Under the pieces are notes generated by a model. The model did no database searches and was not told the DNA's origin. It saw only the letters and a program-made list of their open reading frames with translations. From Prillingera fragicola (taxonomy: Eukaryota; Basidiomycota; Tremellomycetes; Trichosporonales; Trichosporonaceae), in the NCBI GenBank assembly GCA_002335605.1, contig BEDY01000001.1:3410001-3474000 (forward strand): DNA of 64,000 nt. The letters are read 5' to 3'. This document shows, in pieces, positions 12,601-23,532 of this stretch (its first letter is position 1; each line of letters starts with the position of its first letter). Both the position numbers and the translations under genes were made by a program.

Positions 12601-14781
12601 AACTCGACGCGCTTCTCGAGGTTCCTGCTGGGCAGGATGGAATCGGTCTTATCGTCCTGCCTGAGCAGGGTCGCATTATCGACAGTCATCTTGGTCTCCA
12701 GACTACAACAACACTTGAGACCCACATTGCTGCTCATAACACTGAGTGGCAGGACTTCTTGTCTGCCACCGAAGCTGAACGCAATGTTCCCCGGCCATGG
12801 ACTGAAGAGGACAAGATCACCACAGCAGCTCGGCAGCTCGTCCTTGTCAAGCTCTCGTTGACTTCGCCGACCACGTCTTCGGCACAGATCTAGCCGCTCA
12901 GTCCGAATATGATTTGGCCACTATTGTGCAGGATCAGGTCAAGGCTACCAATCCGCTGGCCCTAGCATCCGTACCCGGTTACGACGCCAGTTACCGCGTT
13001 GAAAACCTGTACCGCTCACTCGGGGTCAACTGCACGTCAGTCGCCATGGGTTCAGTTGAAGGCTTCGCCCTCGCGGACCAAGCTATTGCGAACGCTGCCC
13101 GAACCGGGTCGTGGGTTCTCCTCAAGAACGTGCATCTTGCACCTGGATGGCTCGCCCAGCTTGAAAAGCGTCTGCACAGTCTCTTCCCCTCGCCGAGCTT
13201 CCGTTTGTTCCTCACGATGGAGACAAACCCGGTCATTCCGGTCAACATTCTGCGCCAGTCACGCATCATCATGAATGAACCTCCTCCTGGTGTGCGCGCC
13301 AACTTGCTCGACACTCTCCGTGGTCTTCGCCCTGCCCGTCTCAACAGTGGTCCCGCGGAGAAGGCGCGTCTTCTGTTCCTTCTGGCGTGGCTGCATGCCG
13401 TCGTGCAAGAACGTCTCCGCTACATACCCCTGGGATGGACCAAGAGCTATGAGTTTAACAATTCAGACTTCGATGCCGCTTTCAAGACAATCGACTCGTG
13501 GATTAACAACTTTGCCAATGGCAAGGCGAACGTTGATCCAGCTCGCATCCCATGGGTCGCTCTTCGCACCCTGATCAAGCAAGCCGTATATGGTGGTCGA
13601 ATTGACTCCGAATACGACCAGCGAGTTCTTGACGCCTTCGTTGACGCAGTGTTCACCCCGCGTGCATATGACCCGGACTTTGCTCTAGTCAATCTCAAGG
13701 AAGGCCCCTTACTGGTCCCTGAGGGAACGCAGATGTCGCAGTTCATTGCATGGGCCGCTGCTTTACCCGAGCATGAGCCACCGTCATGGTTGAGCCTTCC
13801 GAGTAGCGCAGAGCGCGTCATTGCTGCTGCAGAGGGTAATGGAACGATCGCTAAGCTGCGCAAAATGCGGACCACAGAGGACGACGAAGACGACACGGGT
13901 CCGACCGTCACATCTGAGGGCCGCCCAGCCTGGATGACGTCCCTCAAAGTACACGCAGAGGAGTGGCTCGTTGCCTTGCCAAAGGTACGTGTTTCCGCAA
14001 CCACGTTCGCCGCTGACCCTCAGGCTCTGTCAACACCCACCGCGTCCGTGTCGGACCCTCTCTCGCGGTTCTTCAGACGTGAGGGATCGACGGGTCGGCG
14101 TCTTCTTCGGCGGGTGCGCAAGGACCTCAGCGACCTTATTCAGGTCTGCGAGGGCAGCATGAAGCAGACCAATGAGCTGCGTGCGCTGCTCACCGAGCTT
14201 AACCGTGGCACTGTGCCGCCACACTGGGCCAAGTTCAAGACGCCCCGCGGCACTGCAGTGGGACAGTATATTTCGGATCTGGTGGCGCGTTTGGCACAGC
14301 TGGAACGCATTGGGACCAGCGGCACTGCCGGCGGCATCTGGCTAGGAGGTCTGTTCCAACCAGAAGCTTATATCACTGCGACGCGTCAAGCCGCGGCGCA
14401 TGCGCAGGGTTGGTCACTGGAGCAGCTTGCCCTGAGCCTTAAACTCGAAGGCAACAGGGCGGCCGAGTCATTCGTAATTGAAGGTGAGTATTACGAGCGG
14501 GGACTGTACCGGACACAAGAACTGACTTGTCAGGTCTCAAGCTGCACGGTGCCTCCTGGATCGGAGGACGTCTCCAGCTCAATGATGGGGAAACTGTGGC
14601 CTTGGGCGCATCAGAACTGGCGTGGGCCAAGCGCGACAGTGCTCCTGCAGTGGTAGGAGCGGTCAACCTGCCTGTGTACCTGAACGGCGACCGTTCCGAT
14701 GTGCTTTTCAGTGCCGACCTCGTCGCAGATGTGCCCAACGCGGTTGTTGCGGAGCGTGGTGTGTGTGTTACGGCCGTCTAG
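681..14781 (+). CDS. DYN1: Cytoplasmic dynein 1 heavy chain, with internal frameshift
   Basis: Minus-end-directed microtubule motor that moves nuclei and endosomes. Exons: 681-792, 875-1018, 1060-7324, 7363-7818, 7856 to about 12851, about 12848-14483, 14534-14781; the product is about 4,600 residues, usual for fungal dynein. The N-terminal tail is followed by a linker and six AAA modules. P-loops are visible in AAA1 (GPAGTGKTE, near 6615), AAA2 (GPSGSGKS, 7538), AAA3 (GPPGSGKT, 8673) and AAA4 (GVSGGGKTT, 9699). The long charged coiled coil at about 10440-11350 is the stalk. AAA6 ([24 protein letters not shown]) and the C-terminal domain follow. The frame breaks at 12846-12851: the first frame stops at 12891-12893 and the remainder continues in another frame, with about eight conserved residues missing. 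A 39-nt stretch at 13985-14023 has splice signals but is open in frame. Start chosen at 681; 609 is possible. Confidence 0.93.
12846..12893 (+). other. Frameshift/deletion junction in the dynein heavy chain
   Basis: The upstream frame ends ..LVLVK at GTCAAG (12846-12851) and then runs into a TAG at 12891. From CAA at 12848 a different frame reads [12 protein letters not shown] and continues into perfect AAA6 sequence. Between these segments dyneins normally carry a conserved A(L/F)RPDR(L/F)-like stretch, which is absent. The same six bases serve as the end of one frame and the start of the other, as expected after loss of one copy of a GTCAAG direct repeat plus the DNA between copies. Confidence 0.8.
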
Positions 14782-15710
14782 TCTACGAAAGATGTATAGG
14801 AATGTTTTCAAGTCGCGTTCATTACATGGCCAACCCTTGGCTGCCGTGCACAGGCTGCCAACAGCCCATGCCAAGGCATTGGGCTGGCTGCCGGAATATC
14901 TAGAGCGCTACCGCCTAATGCATCTTGTAGAGTCGGGTGTGGGCGATCCGCCTCGGAGCAGGGATTGAGAACGAAACCGATTCCGAGCACCCGATAATGG
15001 CTTGAACCTCCAAGGTCCGTTTGCCGGACTTAGTATACTGTGGTCTGTGGTCGCTGGGTCTGGATCTGTGGCCCTGTGGCCTGTGACAAACTTGAGCAAG
15101 TGCGTTAATGGGCCTCAGCCTAACCGAACCGCCGTAGGTTAGGAGAGTGCGACCGTTCAGCTATGAATGCAAGTAAGGGGCCTTAAGGCAGTCGCATGAA
15201 GCTTTGAAGACAAGTACAGCAGACATGCCAGAGGCGATTTGATTTGGACTACAACACGAAATTGGTGGGGTCAGGGGGCTGGAGGTTGCGGAAGCTCGGT
15301 AAAGCGGACTCTGCGGGGCACGCACGGGCGCTTTGGCCGGGCCCTCGGAGCAGTTGGACTGCAGTTGACGTGACCGGAACGGAACGTATACCACCAGCCA
15401 CTGGCCACTGGTCACCAGCTGGAGAACCCCCAGCCAGCCAAGTCTTCGTATACGGCAGCTGATACAGTAAGCCAGCTGCCAGTCCTCCTTTCGAGTCAAC
15501 AGACTTTTAACCTCATTCCTTTTTAATCACACGGCTGGACGTGCATACTCGGACAGCAGCTCAGCAGACACGATCGCCTGCGTAGTCAGCATCGCCGTGC
15601 AAGTCGGCTCGCTCCACTCTAGTCACCGTTGGCCATTGGCTTGTTCCTAGTCCCGCCCCCAATCAACACTGCACCAACCCTGCACGCCAGCAGACCACGT
15701 ATCGTCCACC
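14782..15710. other. Intergenic region between dynein and NMN adenylyltransferase
   Basis: About 0.9 kb holding the dynein 3' UTR and the NMN adenylyltransferase promoter and leader. No supportable coding region or structured RNA. The last 150 bases are rich in C and T, common in leaders here. Confidence 0.4.
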
Positions 15711-17380
15711 ATGCCTCCCAGTGGCTTTGCTTTCAAGCAGCCAGCACCTGTACTTCCTGCTATGGGCCTCCATAGCTTTCACGCCGACTCGTGAGTTGCA
15801 ACAGCCATAAACAGCGCGCGATCCCAGGTCGCTCGCGTGATCACGCAGGGATTCAAAATCACGACCAGGCGTGAACAAGCTTTCTCGCTTGCCTCTATTA
15901 CTACGGCACGTCCCAAGCTGACAAACATCTAGTCCCCCTTTCGCTGGTGCAGCTACCACCGAGCACGGCGAACCCGAGGCTCTCAACATTGGCATGCCAC
16001 CCGCAAACGCGAATGTCGCTTCGAGTCAGTCCCAAGACAGTGATGCCTCAGATGCCGAACTGAGTCGCGCACGATCTCGCCGCCTGGTTAGCGGATACCG
16101 GTTTGGAAACCCACCTTCACCTGTTGCCGGACATTCCGACTTTCGCGCGCGTGCAGCTGCTGCCAGTGCCATGGATGCCGATGTCGACGAGTTTGAGCAT
16201 TATGGAGATGGTGCGGCCGAGAGTGACAGTCCGCCCTTGACAGAGCCAAGCGAGGATCTTGATGATGGCGATGACAGTGCGGTTGCAGCAATCGACGCAG
16301 TGGCAGAGGCTCACGCGGATGCTCGCGCCGCAGCGAGCGCGATTGAGGATCGGGCACTGTCACCCAGCGGCGACACGGCTATCAACCTTAACTCGCTGGC
16401 GCTCCAGGACAGGACACCTGTCGCGGGTGACCAGCAAATGGAGCCTAGGAAACGGAGTGAACGCCGCTCGCACGGCAATCACGGCTTTGACGCCTTACAA
16501 GGCCTCAACGATGGGGAAGCAGACGCCGACTCGAGCGCACCTCAAGCAGAACACGGTACCCAACCATACCTCAAGGGGGAGACGTCGTACCGCTTTCCCA
16601 AGCACAGGCTCAGGACAAAGATGAAGGGTAAGCCACAGGTCGCATGCGGCTGCTGACTGGGACACAGATGAGTCCAAGATTCCTCTTGTCATTGTGGCAT
16701 GTGGATCGTTTTCGCCACCAACATACCTGCATCTGCGTATGTTTGAGATGGCCAAGGACGAGATCGTCGAATCGCAGACATACGAAATTATGGCTGGTTA
16801 TTACTCGCCCGTCTCTTCATACTACAAGAAAGCAGGTTTGGCGCCTGCCATTCATCGTGTGCGCATGTGCGAACTTGCTGTCGAACACACTTCAACGTGG
16901 CTCATGGTGGATCCTTGGGAGGCGGGTCAGCCTGAATACCAGCGCACTGCCATCGTCCTGGATCACTTTGATGAGATGCTCAACAGCAGCGGTGGCGTCA
17001 AGATGTCGGACGGCAGTCGACGCAAGTACAAGGTCATGCTACTGGCTGGCGGCGACCTCATCGAGTCATTCGGCGAGCCCGGGGTCTGGAGTGAGCCCGA
17101 TCTGCACATCATCCTGGGGCGATTTGGCTGTCTCATTGTCGAACGTGCGGGCTCAGACGTGTGGGCATTCCTGCTGTCGCACGACATCTTGTATCACAAT
17201 CGACGGAACGTCATTGTCATCAAACAGCTCATTTACAACGACATTTCGTCAACAAAGGTCAGGCTGTTTGTGCGTCGTGGCATGAGCATCAAGTATTTGT
17301 TGCCGAATAGTGTCATCCAGTACATCCACGAGCACAAGCTGTACCGCGAGGCCGACCGCAAACCTATCACGAAGGCTTGA
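15711..17380 (+). CDS. NMA1: Nicotinamide-nucleotide adenylyltransferase
   Basis: Joins NMN (or nicotinate mononucleotide) with ATP to make NAD, the last shared step of NAD biosynthesis. Exons 15711-15790, 15933-16627 and 16668-17380 encode 495 residues. The third exon is the catalytic domain. It opens with the nucleotidyltransferase signature GSFSPPTYLHL, whose (H/T)xxH-type element binds ATP phosphates, continues with YYSPVSSYYKK and WLMVDPWE, and ends with the second signature I.S(T)KVR in the form SSTKVR. The first about 240 residues are acidic, Ser/Ala-rich and apparently disordered; yeast Nma1/Nma2 also have a non-catalytic N-terminal extension, but the one here is longer. The gene is convergent with MET8, with only 166 bases between stop codons. 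Confidence 0.93.
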
Positions 17381-17546
17381 GAGGCTCATGCCATTTCGGC
17401 GGCGCTGAACCCCGACTCTTCCAGCTTTGCTATCCATCCTAATATCTTTGTCACCTCAATGAGGTTGTAATATCAGTAGAGTGCGGTAGCGCGATGCATT
17501 TCAACAGGAGCCAGAACCCAACCCATGCAGACATCATTGTTACATA

Positions 17547-18539
17547 TCAACGCCGGCGGGCAGCGTAGAGTGAAGCCAGAGTCGCAACTGCTGCACCACC
17601 AACTAGGCCGCCGAGTCCAGCGGCCCACAAAGACCAAGATCCCTCCAGCGCGGTTGCCACCTGGGCCTTGAGCCCGCCTCCACAACCCACGTCTGCTGGG
17701 CCAAGCACTCTGTGCTTCTCCCAGCCATCGTCCAGCAATGCCCTTCGTACCTCGGCATCCTTCATCGCTCCCATCTCACTGAGTGCCCAAGCATCGCATG
17801 TGTCAATCATCCAGCGCATGCGACGTTTGCTCAACTGTCCGCCGACGCCTGGTGCCCGCTCACGTAACTCCTTGCGCAAGGCGCCGACACCGGCAATCGC
17901 GTCCTCTACATCGGCTGGGATGGCGTCTGCAACCGTGTCTCGAACAATTACCGCGACCTTGGGACCAGCTCCTGATGTGGAGACCATGACCTGCAAAGGA
18001 CCACGGCGCACTTGGGCACCAAAGTAAAAGTCGCACTCGGGGGGAACGTCGGCCACATTTACTGGTGTGCGAGCCTTACGAGCGGCGAGGCAGACCGCGC
18101 GTGAGAGGCGTACATCGTCGACAGCAGTGAGGACCATGTCAAAGTCTGCCACCTTGAGCTCGGGGTCGTCGGCCAGTGCTATGTCGACCTCTTCATCCTT
18201 CTCGTACTGTTTATCGGCTACGGCCGCGAGGACATCTGGATTGCCGTACTCCCGGTCAACCCACGTGATGAACTCGGCGGGCTCTGTGGCAACGCGGTGC
18301 GCAATGCTCGGCTCAAGTGGTCCAGGCGAGACAATAGTGACATGCGCGCCTGATTGCAGGAGGAAGCCGAGACGCGATGCCGCGACAACGCCGCCGCCAA
18401 TGAGCAGCACTCGCTTGCCCTCCAGGCGCCAGGCTAGGAGGAGCGAGGCGCCGCGCTCGATTGTTGGAAACTAGAGTGTCAGCACCTGCGGCCCTACATT
18501 GTGGACAATGCATACCTCTCCTGTGCTTGTGGTTGCCAT
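17547..18539 (-). CDS. MET8: Met8-type precorrin-2 dehydrogenase/sirohydrochlorin ferrochelatase with C-terminal hydrophobic tail
   Basis: Makes siroheme, the cofactor of sulfite and nitrite reductases, by NAD-dependent oxidation of precorrin-2 and insertion of iron. Exon 1 is 18539-18516 (eight codons), then a 45-nt intron and exon 2 at 18470-17547; 315 residues. The Rossmann NAD-binding motif is GGGVVAASR near residue 32, followed by AVDDVRLS, VNVADVPPECDF and the STSGAGPKVA segment typical of the family. The last about 25 residues are a hydrophobic glycine/alanine segment (WAAGLGGLVGGAAVATLASL) ending in three arginines, which looks like a tail anchor. Yeast Met8 (274 residues) is soluble, so the tail is a notable addition. 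Divergent from PRO3, with a 166-base shared promoter. Confidence 0.9.
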
Positions 18540-18705
18540 GGCGGTAAAAGTTGTAGTTGTGGGAGAATGGTCACCTGCTTTGACCACACAGTATTATTGT
18601 TGAGTCATAAAGTTCGGTCCACTTGATTCCGAAATTCAGGCGGCTGATGCCATCGATAACGACATCTCTTCCACACGTCTCCCATCTCCTCCGACCGTAA
18701 ACAAA
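18540..18705. promoter_or_regulatory. Shared divergent promoter of MET8 and PRO3
   Basis: Only 166 bases separate the two divergent start codons, so both core promoters must lie here or overlap. No recognised regulator site. Confidence 0.55.
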
Positions 18706-20110
18706 ATGGGCTACACTCTCGGCGTTCTTGGTACGTACACAGACTGCATTGGCATGGCTGGTGGCTTCTCATGGTGGTGTCCGTCGACGGACAGGAGTCA
18801 CACCAGCGCTTGTGGGAACAACAATAGTGCGCCGTCATGCTGCCTGTGCATCGAGGCTAGCCTCTGCAGCTTTGCCGTGATATCGCACCTGCAGCGTTCT
18901 CGCAGACCTTGTGGCTTTCAATGAACACAGAGCGCATTCACCGTGTGCCGGAACCCATGCTGACAGTACATCACAGGCTGCGGCACGATGGGCATTGCCA
19001 TCCTGTCGGGCGTGCTGTCTTCTCTCGAGTCGCGCCTCTCTGCGTACCCCGAGGGACGCAACACCCCGCGCGAGCCTGCCAGCGGTATCTCGACTCCTAC
19101 TGCATCGCTGTTCCTTGACGCGCCCGAGGAGACGCTCCCTTCCAAGTTTGTCGCGACCGTCGGTCGTGAGGAGACCGCGCGCAAGCTGCGCAAGACCTTC
19201 ACTGCTCTTAACACACTCGGCGAGAACGTCGATGTGCGGGCTGGTGCTGGATCCAACGTTTCGGCAGCCAAGGACGCCGACGTGATTATCATCTGCTCGA
19301 AACCCAACATTGCCAAGACCATTCTCGCCGAGGAGGGCATGTCGGCTGCCGTTGACGGCAAGATCGTCGTCTCCATTTGCGCTGGTGTCACAATGGCACA
19401 GCTCAAGAGCTGGGTCCCCGAGAAGACTACTGTCGTGCGTGCCATGCCCAACACCCCTTGCAAGGTAAGCTATTGTTCTTTTTGTTCGAACTCAGTCTCA
19501 CATTGCAGATCCGCGAGGGCATGACTATTGTCACGCCTCTCGCCGACGCTCACTCCCGCGCTCTCATTCTCGCCGTCTTTACCTCGTGTGGCCGTTGTCG
19601 TTTCCTTGACGAGAAGCACTTTGACGCATGCACGGCGCTGGCTGGCTCCGGCCCAGCATTTGTCTCGCTTGTTCTCGAGGCCATGGCAGATGGAGCCGTC
19701 ATGATGGGCATGCCCCGTGCAGAGGCTCTCGAGATTGCCGCCCAGAGTGAGTACAGGAAGTGCAGGAAGTGCTTGATTTGTTTTGGCAAGGATTGAAGGA
19801 GAAAGGTGTAGCTTACGCTTGCAGCGATCCAAGGCACTGGCCGAATGGCCTTGTACGCTGGCCTCCATCCCGCCCAGCTCAAGGACTCGGTGACCAGTGA
19901 GTCTGCTGCACACGCCACAAACTAACTGCCATAGCCCCCGGTGGTTGCACCATTGCAGGTCTGCTCACGATGGAGGACGGACGAGTTCGTTCGACAATGG
20001 CTCGTGCTATCCAAGTCGCCACAAATCAGTGAGTCGTCTCGGGTGGTGCCTGTCGCTTGGCAATAGCTAATTGCATCAGCGCTGCGGGCCTCGGCCAGGA
20101 CAAGAAGTAG
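18706..20110 (+). CDS. PRO3: Pyrroline-5-carboxylate reductase
   Basis: Catalyses the last step of proline biosynthesis, NAD(P)H-dependent reduction of pyrroline-5-carboxylate. Exons 18706-18730, 18977-19464, 19509-19746, 19825-19896, 19935-20028 and 20080-20110 give 315 residues. The N-terminal Rossmann motif LGCGTMG is split by the first intron, which at 246 nt is long for this locus. Further family motifs are RAMPNTP, ALAGSGPAF (residues of the dimer-domain active site), and TPGGCTIAGL near the C-terminus. The small downstream exons (72, 94 and 31 nt) all keep phase. Confidence 0.94.
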
Positions 20111-20807
20111 TCGAGCTGCGCCACAGCTTCAGAGATCAGAAACCGGCAGGCAAGACTGCAATGGCCTCAGCCTCATGCAGTTGTGTAGGGAATACAAAGA
20201 AGTTTGATGCATATGCACCTACTGGGTGGCAATTTGTCGTTGAATGACGCATGCGCCCGAGCAGACGTCGTTGTGCGGCGATAGTGATGCCACCTGGATG
20301 CCGCGCATCGTGCATAGATGCCTCGGCCCACTGAGGTGGGTGGCATGCGACGTGCTCGTTTCCGGGCAATCTACCTAGCGCTGCTTGAAGGCCTGAAAGC
20401 GTAGCAGAAGCTCAGACGTGCACTGACATCTGGCCTCTGGGCGATCTGCCGCAGAAGGGAAGATTATGAATGCAGGGGCTCCGTTTTCACTCGGCGGCTC
20501 GGCGTATCCGGTGGGGTGACGACATCTGGTACGACACACCCCAGCCGCCCTCGTTCATCAGACGATGCGGCCGACGGTGGTGTGGGTCTTGGTTTTTACG
20601 CCGCTCCTTGCGACACCATCTCACTGTGTACTCTTCTTCATCTCATATTCATACTCGGGCTGTGCAACAGCAGTCGCAATCCAACTCCAGCAATTCATCC
20701 CAGCCACGGAACCCTAAGCAACTCACCTTTCGACACAGCGGCAACTTGATTCGGCCCCGCCTCTCTGTCTTCACAATCTTTGACCAGCGTCTCTCCCACG
20801 CAGAGTC
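20111..20807. other. Intergenic region upstream of the Ysc84-like gene
   Basis: About 0.7 kb. The distal part should hold the PRO3 3' UTR. From about 20600 the sequence becomes C/T-rich, as expected for the leader of the next gene. No coding region supported. Confidence 0.4.
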
Positions 20808-23153
20808 ATGGGTATCAACAGCCCCCTTCCTTGTACGTTTCTGGCGAACTGCCTTATGTCTTAAACGGTAGCTTCAAATGAGTGCTGTCCCTGACCTCAC
20901 AGCTCACTTGCGCGAGGAGTGCAAGAAGGCAGCGAACATCGGTACGTGATCAGCCTTCGCGGGGACAAGCTGACGATGACGCAGTTCGTGGCTTTGTGGA
21001 CATGAGCAACAATGGCCTGGATAAGGTATGTGGCTTGGTAATCCCACTGGAAGGCGACTGACGTGACAGGTCATTCCCCGCTACGTCCTGGAGAGCGCGG
21101 CTGGCTTTGCCATTTTCACCGTCGCTAAGGCGGGTTTCTTGTTCTCTGCACGGGCAGGAAGTGGCCTTGTGATTGCTAGAACAGCGGACGGATGTAAGTA
21201 ACGTGCCGGGAACGGCTGAACTTCGCGACTGACGACGAAGCATGGAGCCCTCCCAGCGCGATCGCGGTCGGCGGCGTGGGTTTTGGTGGGCAGGTCGGCG
21301 CCGAGTGGGTATGACCCATATGACTACAAGCTGACAGTCCCCAGAGTCACTGATTTTCTCATTGTTCTCAACGTACGTGTCTGTCCAGAGAGCGCGCCGC
21401 TGACGTTATGTAGTCGCGATCTGCCGTTGCCAGTTTCATGAGTGCTGGCAACTTGACGTTGGGAGGCAACCTATCCATCGCTGTTGGCCCTATGGGCCGC
21501 AATGCAGAGGGATCCGGTGCCTTGAACACCAAAGGCAAGGTCGCTGCCATGTACTCGTACTCGAAGACCAAGGGCTTATTCGGCGGTGTCTCTGTTGAAG
21601 GCTCGGTGATTGCGGAGAGACAGGATGCCAACCGCATCGCTTACGGCGGAAACCCGACTGCCAAGCAGATTTTGACAGGCACCTTCGACCCTCCTGACTG
21701 GGCCTACCTTCTTATCGATGTAATCGACAAGGCCACTGGGCTTCCGGGCGGTCAAAAGTGGGTCGAGGACGATCCCGCCGATGGGGGCGCCATGGGCTGG
21801 GGTGGACCAGTGCGCAATGGAAATAAGAGCCGAACAGGTGGTGGCTATGCGTTTGGGGAAGGTGTAGGTGCCGGTGGAACGTCCTCCCGCAAGCGCTCCA
21901 GCTCTTTATTCAGCATGGGCAATGCAACAACCGAGAAGCATCCCAACGCGACAATGTTCACGGAGCGTCCCAGTGTCAGTGGAGGACGTGCCACAGTGGC
22001 TACCTCCCGAGGGCCCGGGAGCGGTGCGATCACGCCCGAGCGAGCGCCTCCGTCACGACCTTGGGAAGCGCGCCGTGCCAGCTCATACTTGTCCAGCCTA
22101 CCAAGTATGAACTTTGCAGGCAAGCCCAAGGAACGACGCGCCGCTGGACCATCCAGCGAGACATACAATGCGGAAAATGCCACCTACAAGGACGGCGCAC
22201 GGTCTCGCTCCAGTAGCCTCGTCAAGCGACCCTACGAAGGCAAGCCTACCCCCTCTCCTTTCAACGATCTCTCCCCTGCTCGCACTGGTAGCTCCGTCAC
22301 CCGCTCGCCGACTAATGGAACTCTCTCTACCGAGCAAGATCTTCTCGGCGAGTTTGGCCAGGGGAACCGTTCTCGTTCGGGGTCTCGGGGCAACCGCGAT
22401 CTTCTAGGTTCATGGGACGCTGACCCGGCGGGCCTCACAGCCAACTTTGGTCGGATGGCTGTAGGGAATGGTGCGCGGGGCAGCAACACGTCGACCCCGA
22501 ATCGGAGCCGACGAAACTCAACTCTTCCCTTCGACGACATTGCCGAGGACCCCAGCGGCGCTTACCTTCGTGAGACGACAAGCACCTACTCCCAACGCGA
22601 CTGGGCCCTTCCCGCAGCTGTCAAGGACTCTATATCTGCAAGCGAGCGCGAGTCAAGCCGAGAGCGCGGAGAACGCCCGTTTTCCAGTTACATTCAGCCA
22701 GGTGACGGCTGGACAGGATCGGGCCAAGTGTCGCAGCACGACCCATTTAACAATGGCGTAACCCTCAACGATGCCGACGATCTCGACGTTCGTCCCTTCG
22801 ACGACAATAAGCCCACAAAGCCACAGTACAAGCGCTCTGGAAGCGCACCAAAGCTGAGCTTCAAGGCGGGGCTCGACGGTGGGGCAGATGGTTGTGCCCG
22901 CGCCGTTGCTCTCTTCGACTTTAAAGGGGGAGAGTCGGGCGATCTCAGCTTCAAGAAGGGCGACGTAGTGGTCGTGCTCGCAGCTGTTGGAGATGAAGGA
23001 GAATGGTGGCGGGGACGCAAGGCGGCGGGTGGAGGACAGGAAGGCATCTTTCCGTCCAACTATGTCGAGGTCCTCGACATTCCCCGCGATTTGCGAAGCA
23101 GTATAACGAAGAATCAACTGCGTCGGCGTGTAGCAGCCCTCGACTGGGATTAG
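20808..23153 (+). CDS. YSC84: Ysc84/Lsb3-family SH3 domain actin-binding protein
   Basis: Endocytic actin-patch protein that binds lipids and actin through an N-terminal SYLF (DUF500) domain and proline-rich partners through a C-terminal SH3 domain. Seven exons: 20808-20832, 20903-20941, 20985-21025, 21070-21193, 21241-21304, 21345-21372 and 21414-23153; 686 residues. The SYLF domain opens with MGINSPLP and shows AKAGFLFSARAGSGLV and a VGGVGFGGQVGAE segment. The middle about 380 residues are Ser/Arg/Gly/Pro-rich and probably disordered, with repeated basic-serine patches. The SH3 domain at the end has ALFDF, DLSFKKGD, WWRGR and GIFPSNYVEVL. The 5' third is cut by six short introns whereas the disordered part lies in one exon. 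Confidence 0.92.
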
Positions 23154-23532
23154 ATATCTGAAATGTACAACTGTTCACGGCTAAACTTCGGAGAAAGAAG
23201 TCCGCGATGCTACACACTACCCTCCATCCAGACCATGATGTGATCTTCCTTCCTCCACTGGGCATTCATTCATATATTGAGCGTGACTCATACTCACCGC
23301 CTCGGCATAGGCCAAGCCCGAAGTCTGTCACTCTCTATGCCTTTGTTGCTCTGAATGTCTCCGGCGCCGTGCAGTCGATGCCTCTGCCCACACCAGTACA
23401 TTAAAAGCAACCCCTTACTCTGAGAGCAACTGTCCACTACAGGATGTCATGGGACCTTGTAGTGCTGCCTCGACGTGATATAACAGCTTAGGGGAGCATA
23501 TTCCTCCATAGCATTGCCATACACGAATCTGG
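23154..23532. other. Intergenic region between the SH3 protein and the DNA glycosylase
   Basis: About 380 bases. It holds the 3' UTR of the SH3 gene and the upstream region of the glycosylase. Nothing else visible. Confidence 0.4.

Noticed and set aside
20470..20871. 133-codon frame upstream of the Ysc84-like gene
   Set aside because: It runs through the C/T-rich leader and across the true first exon in a different frame.
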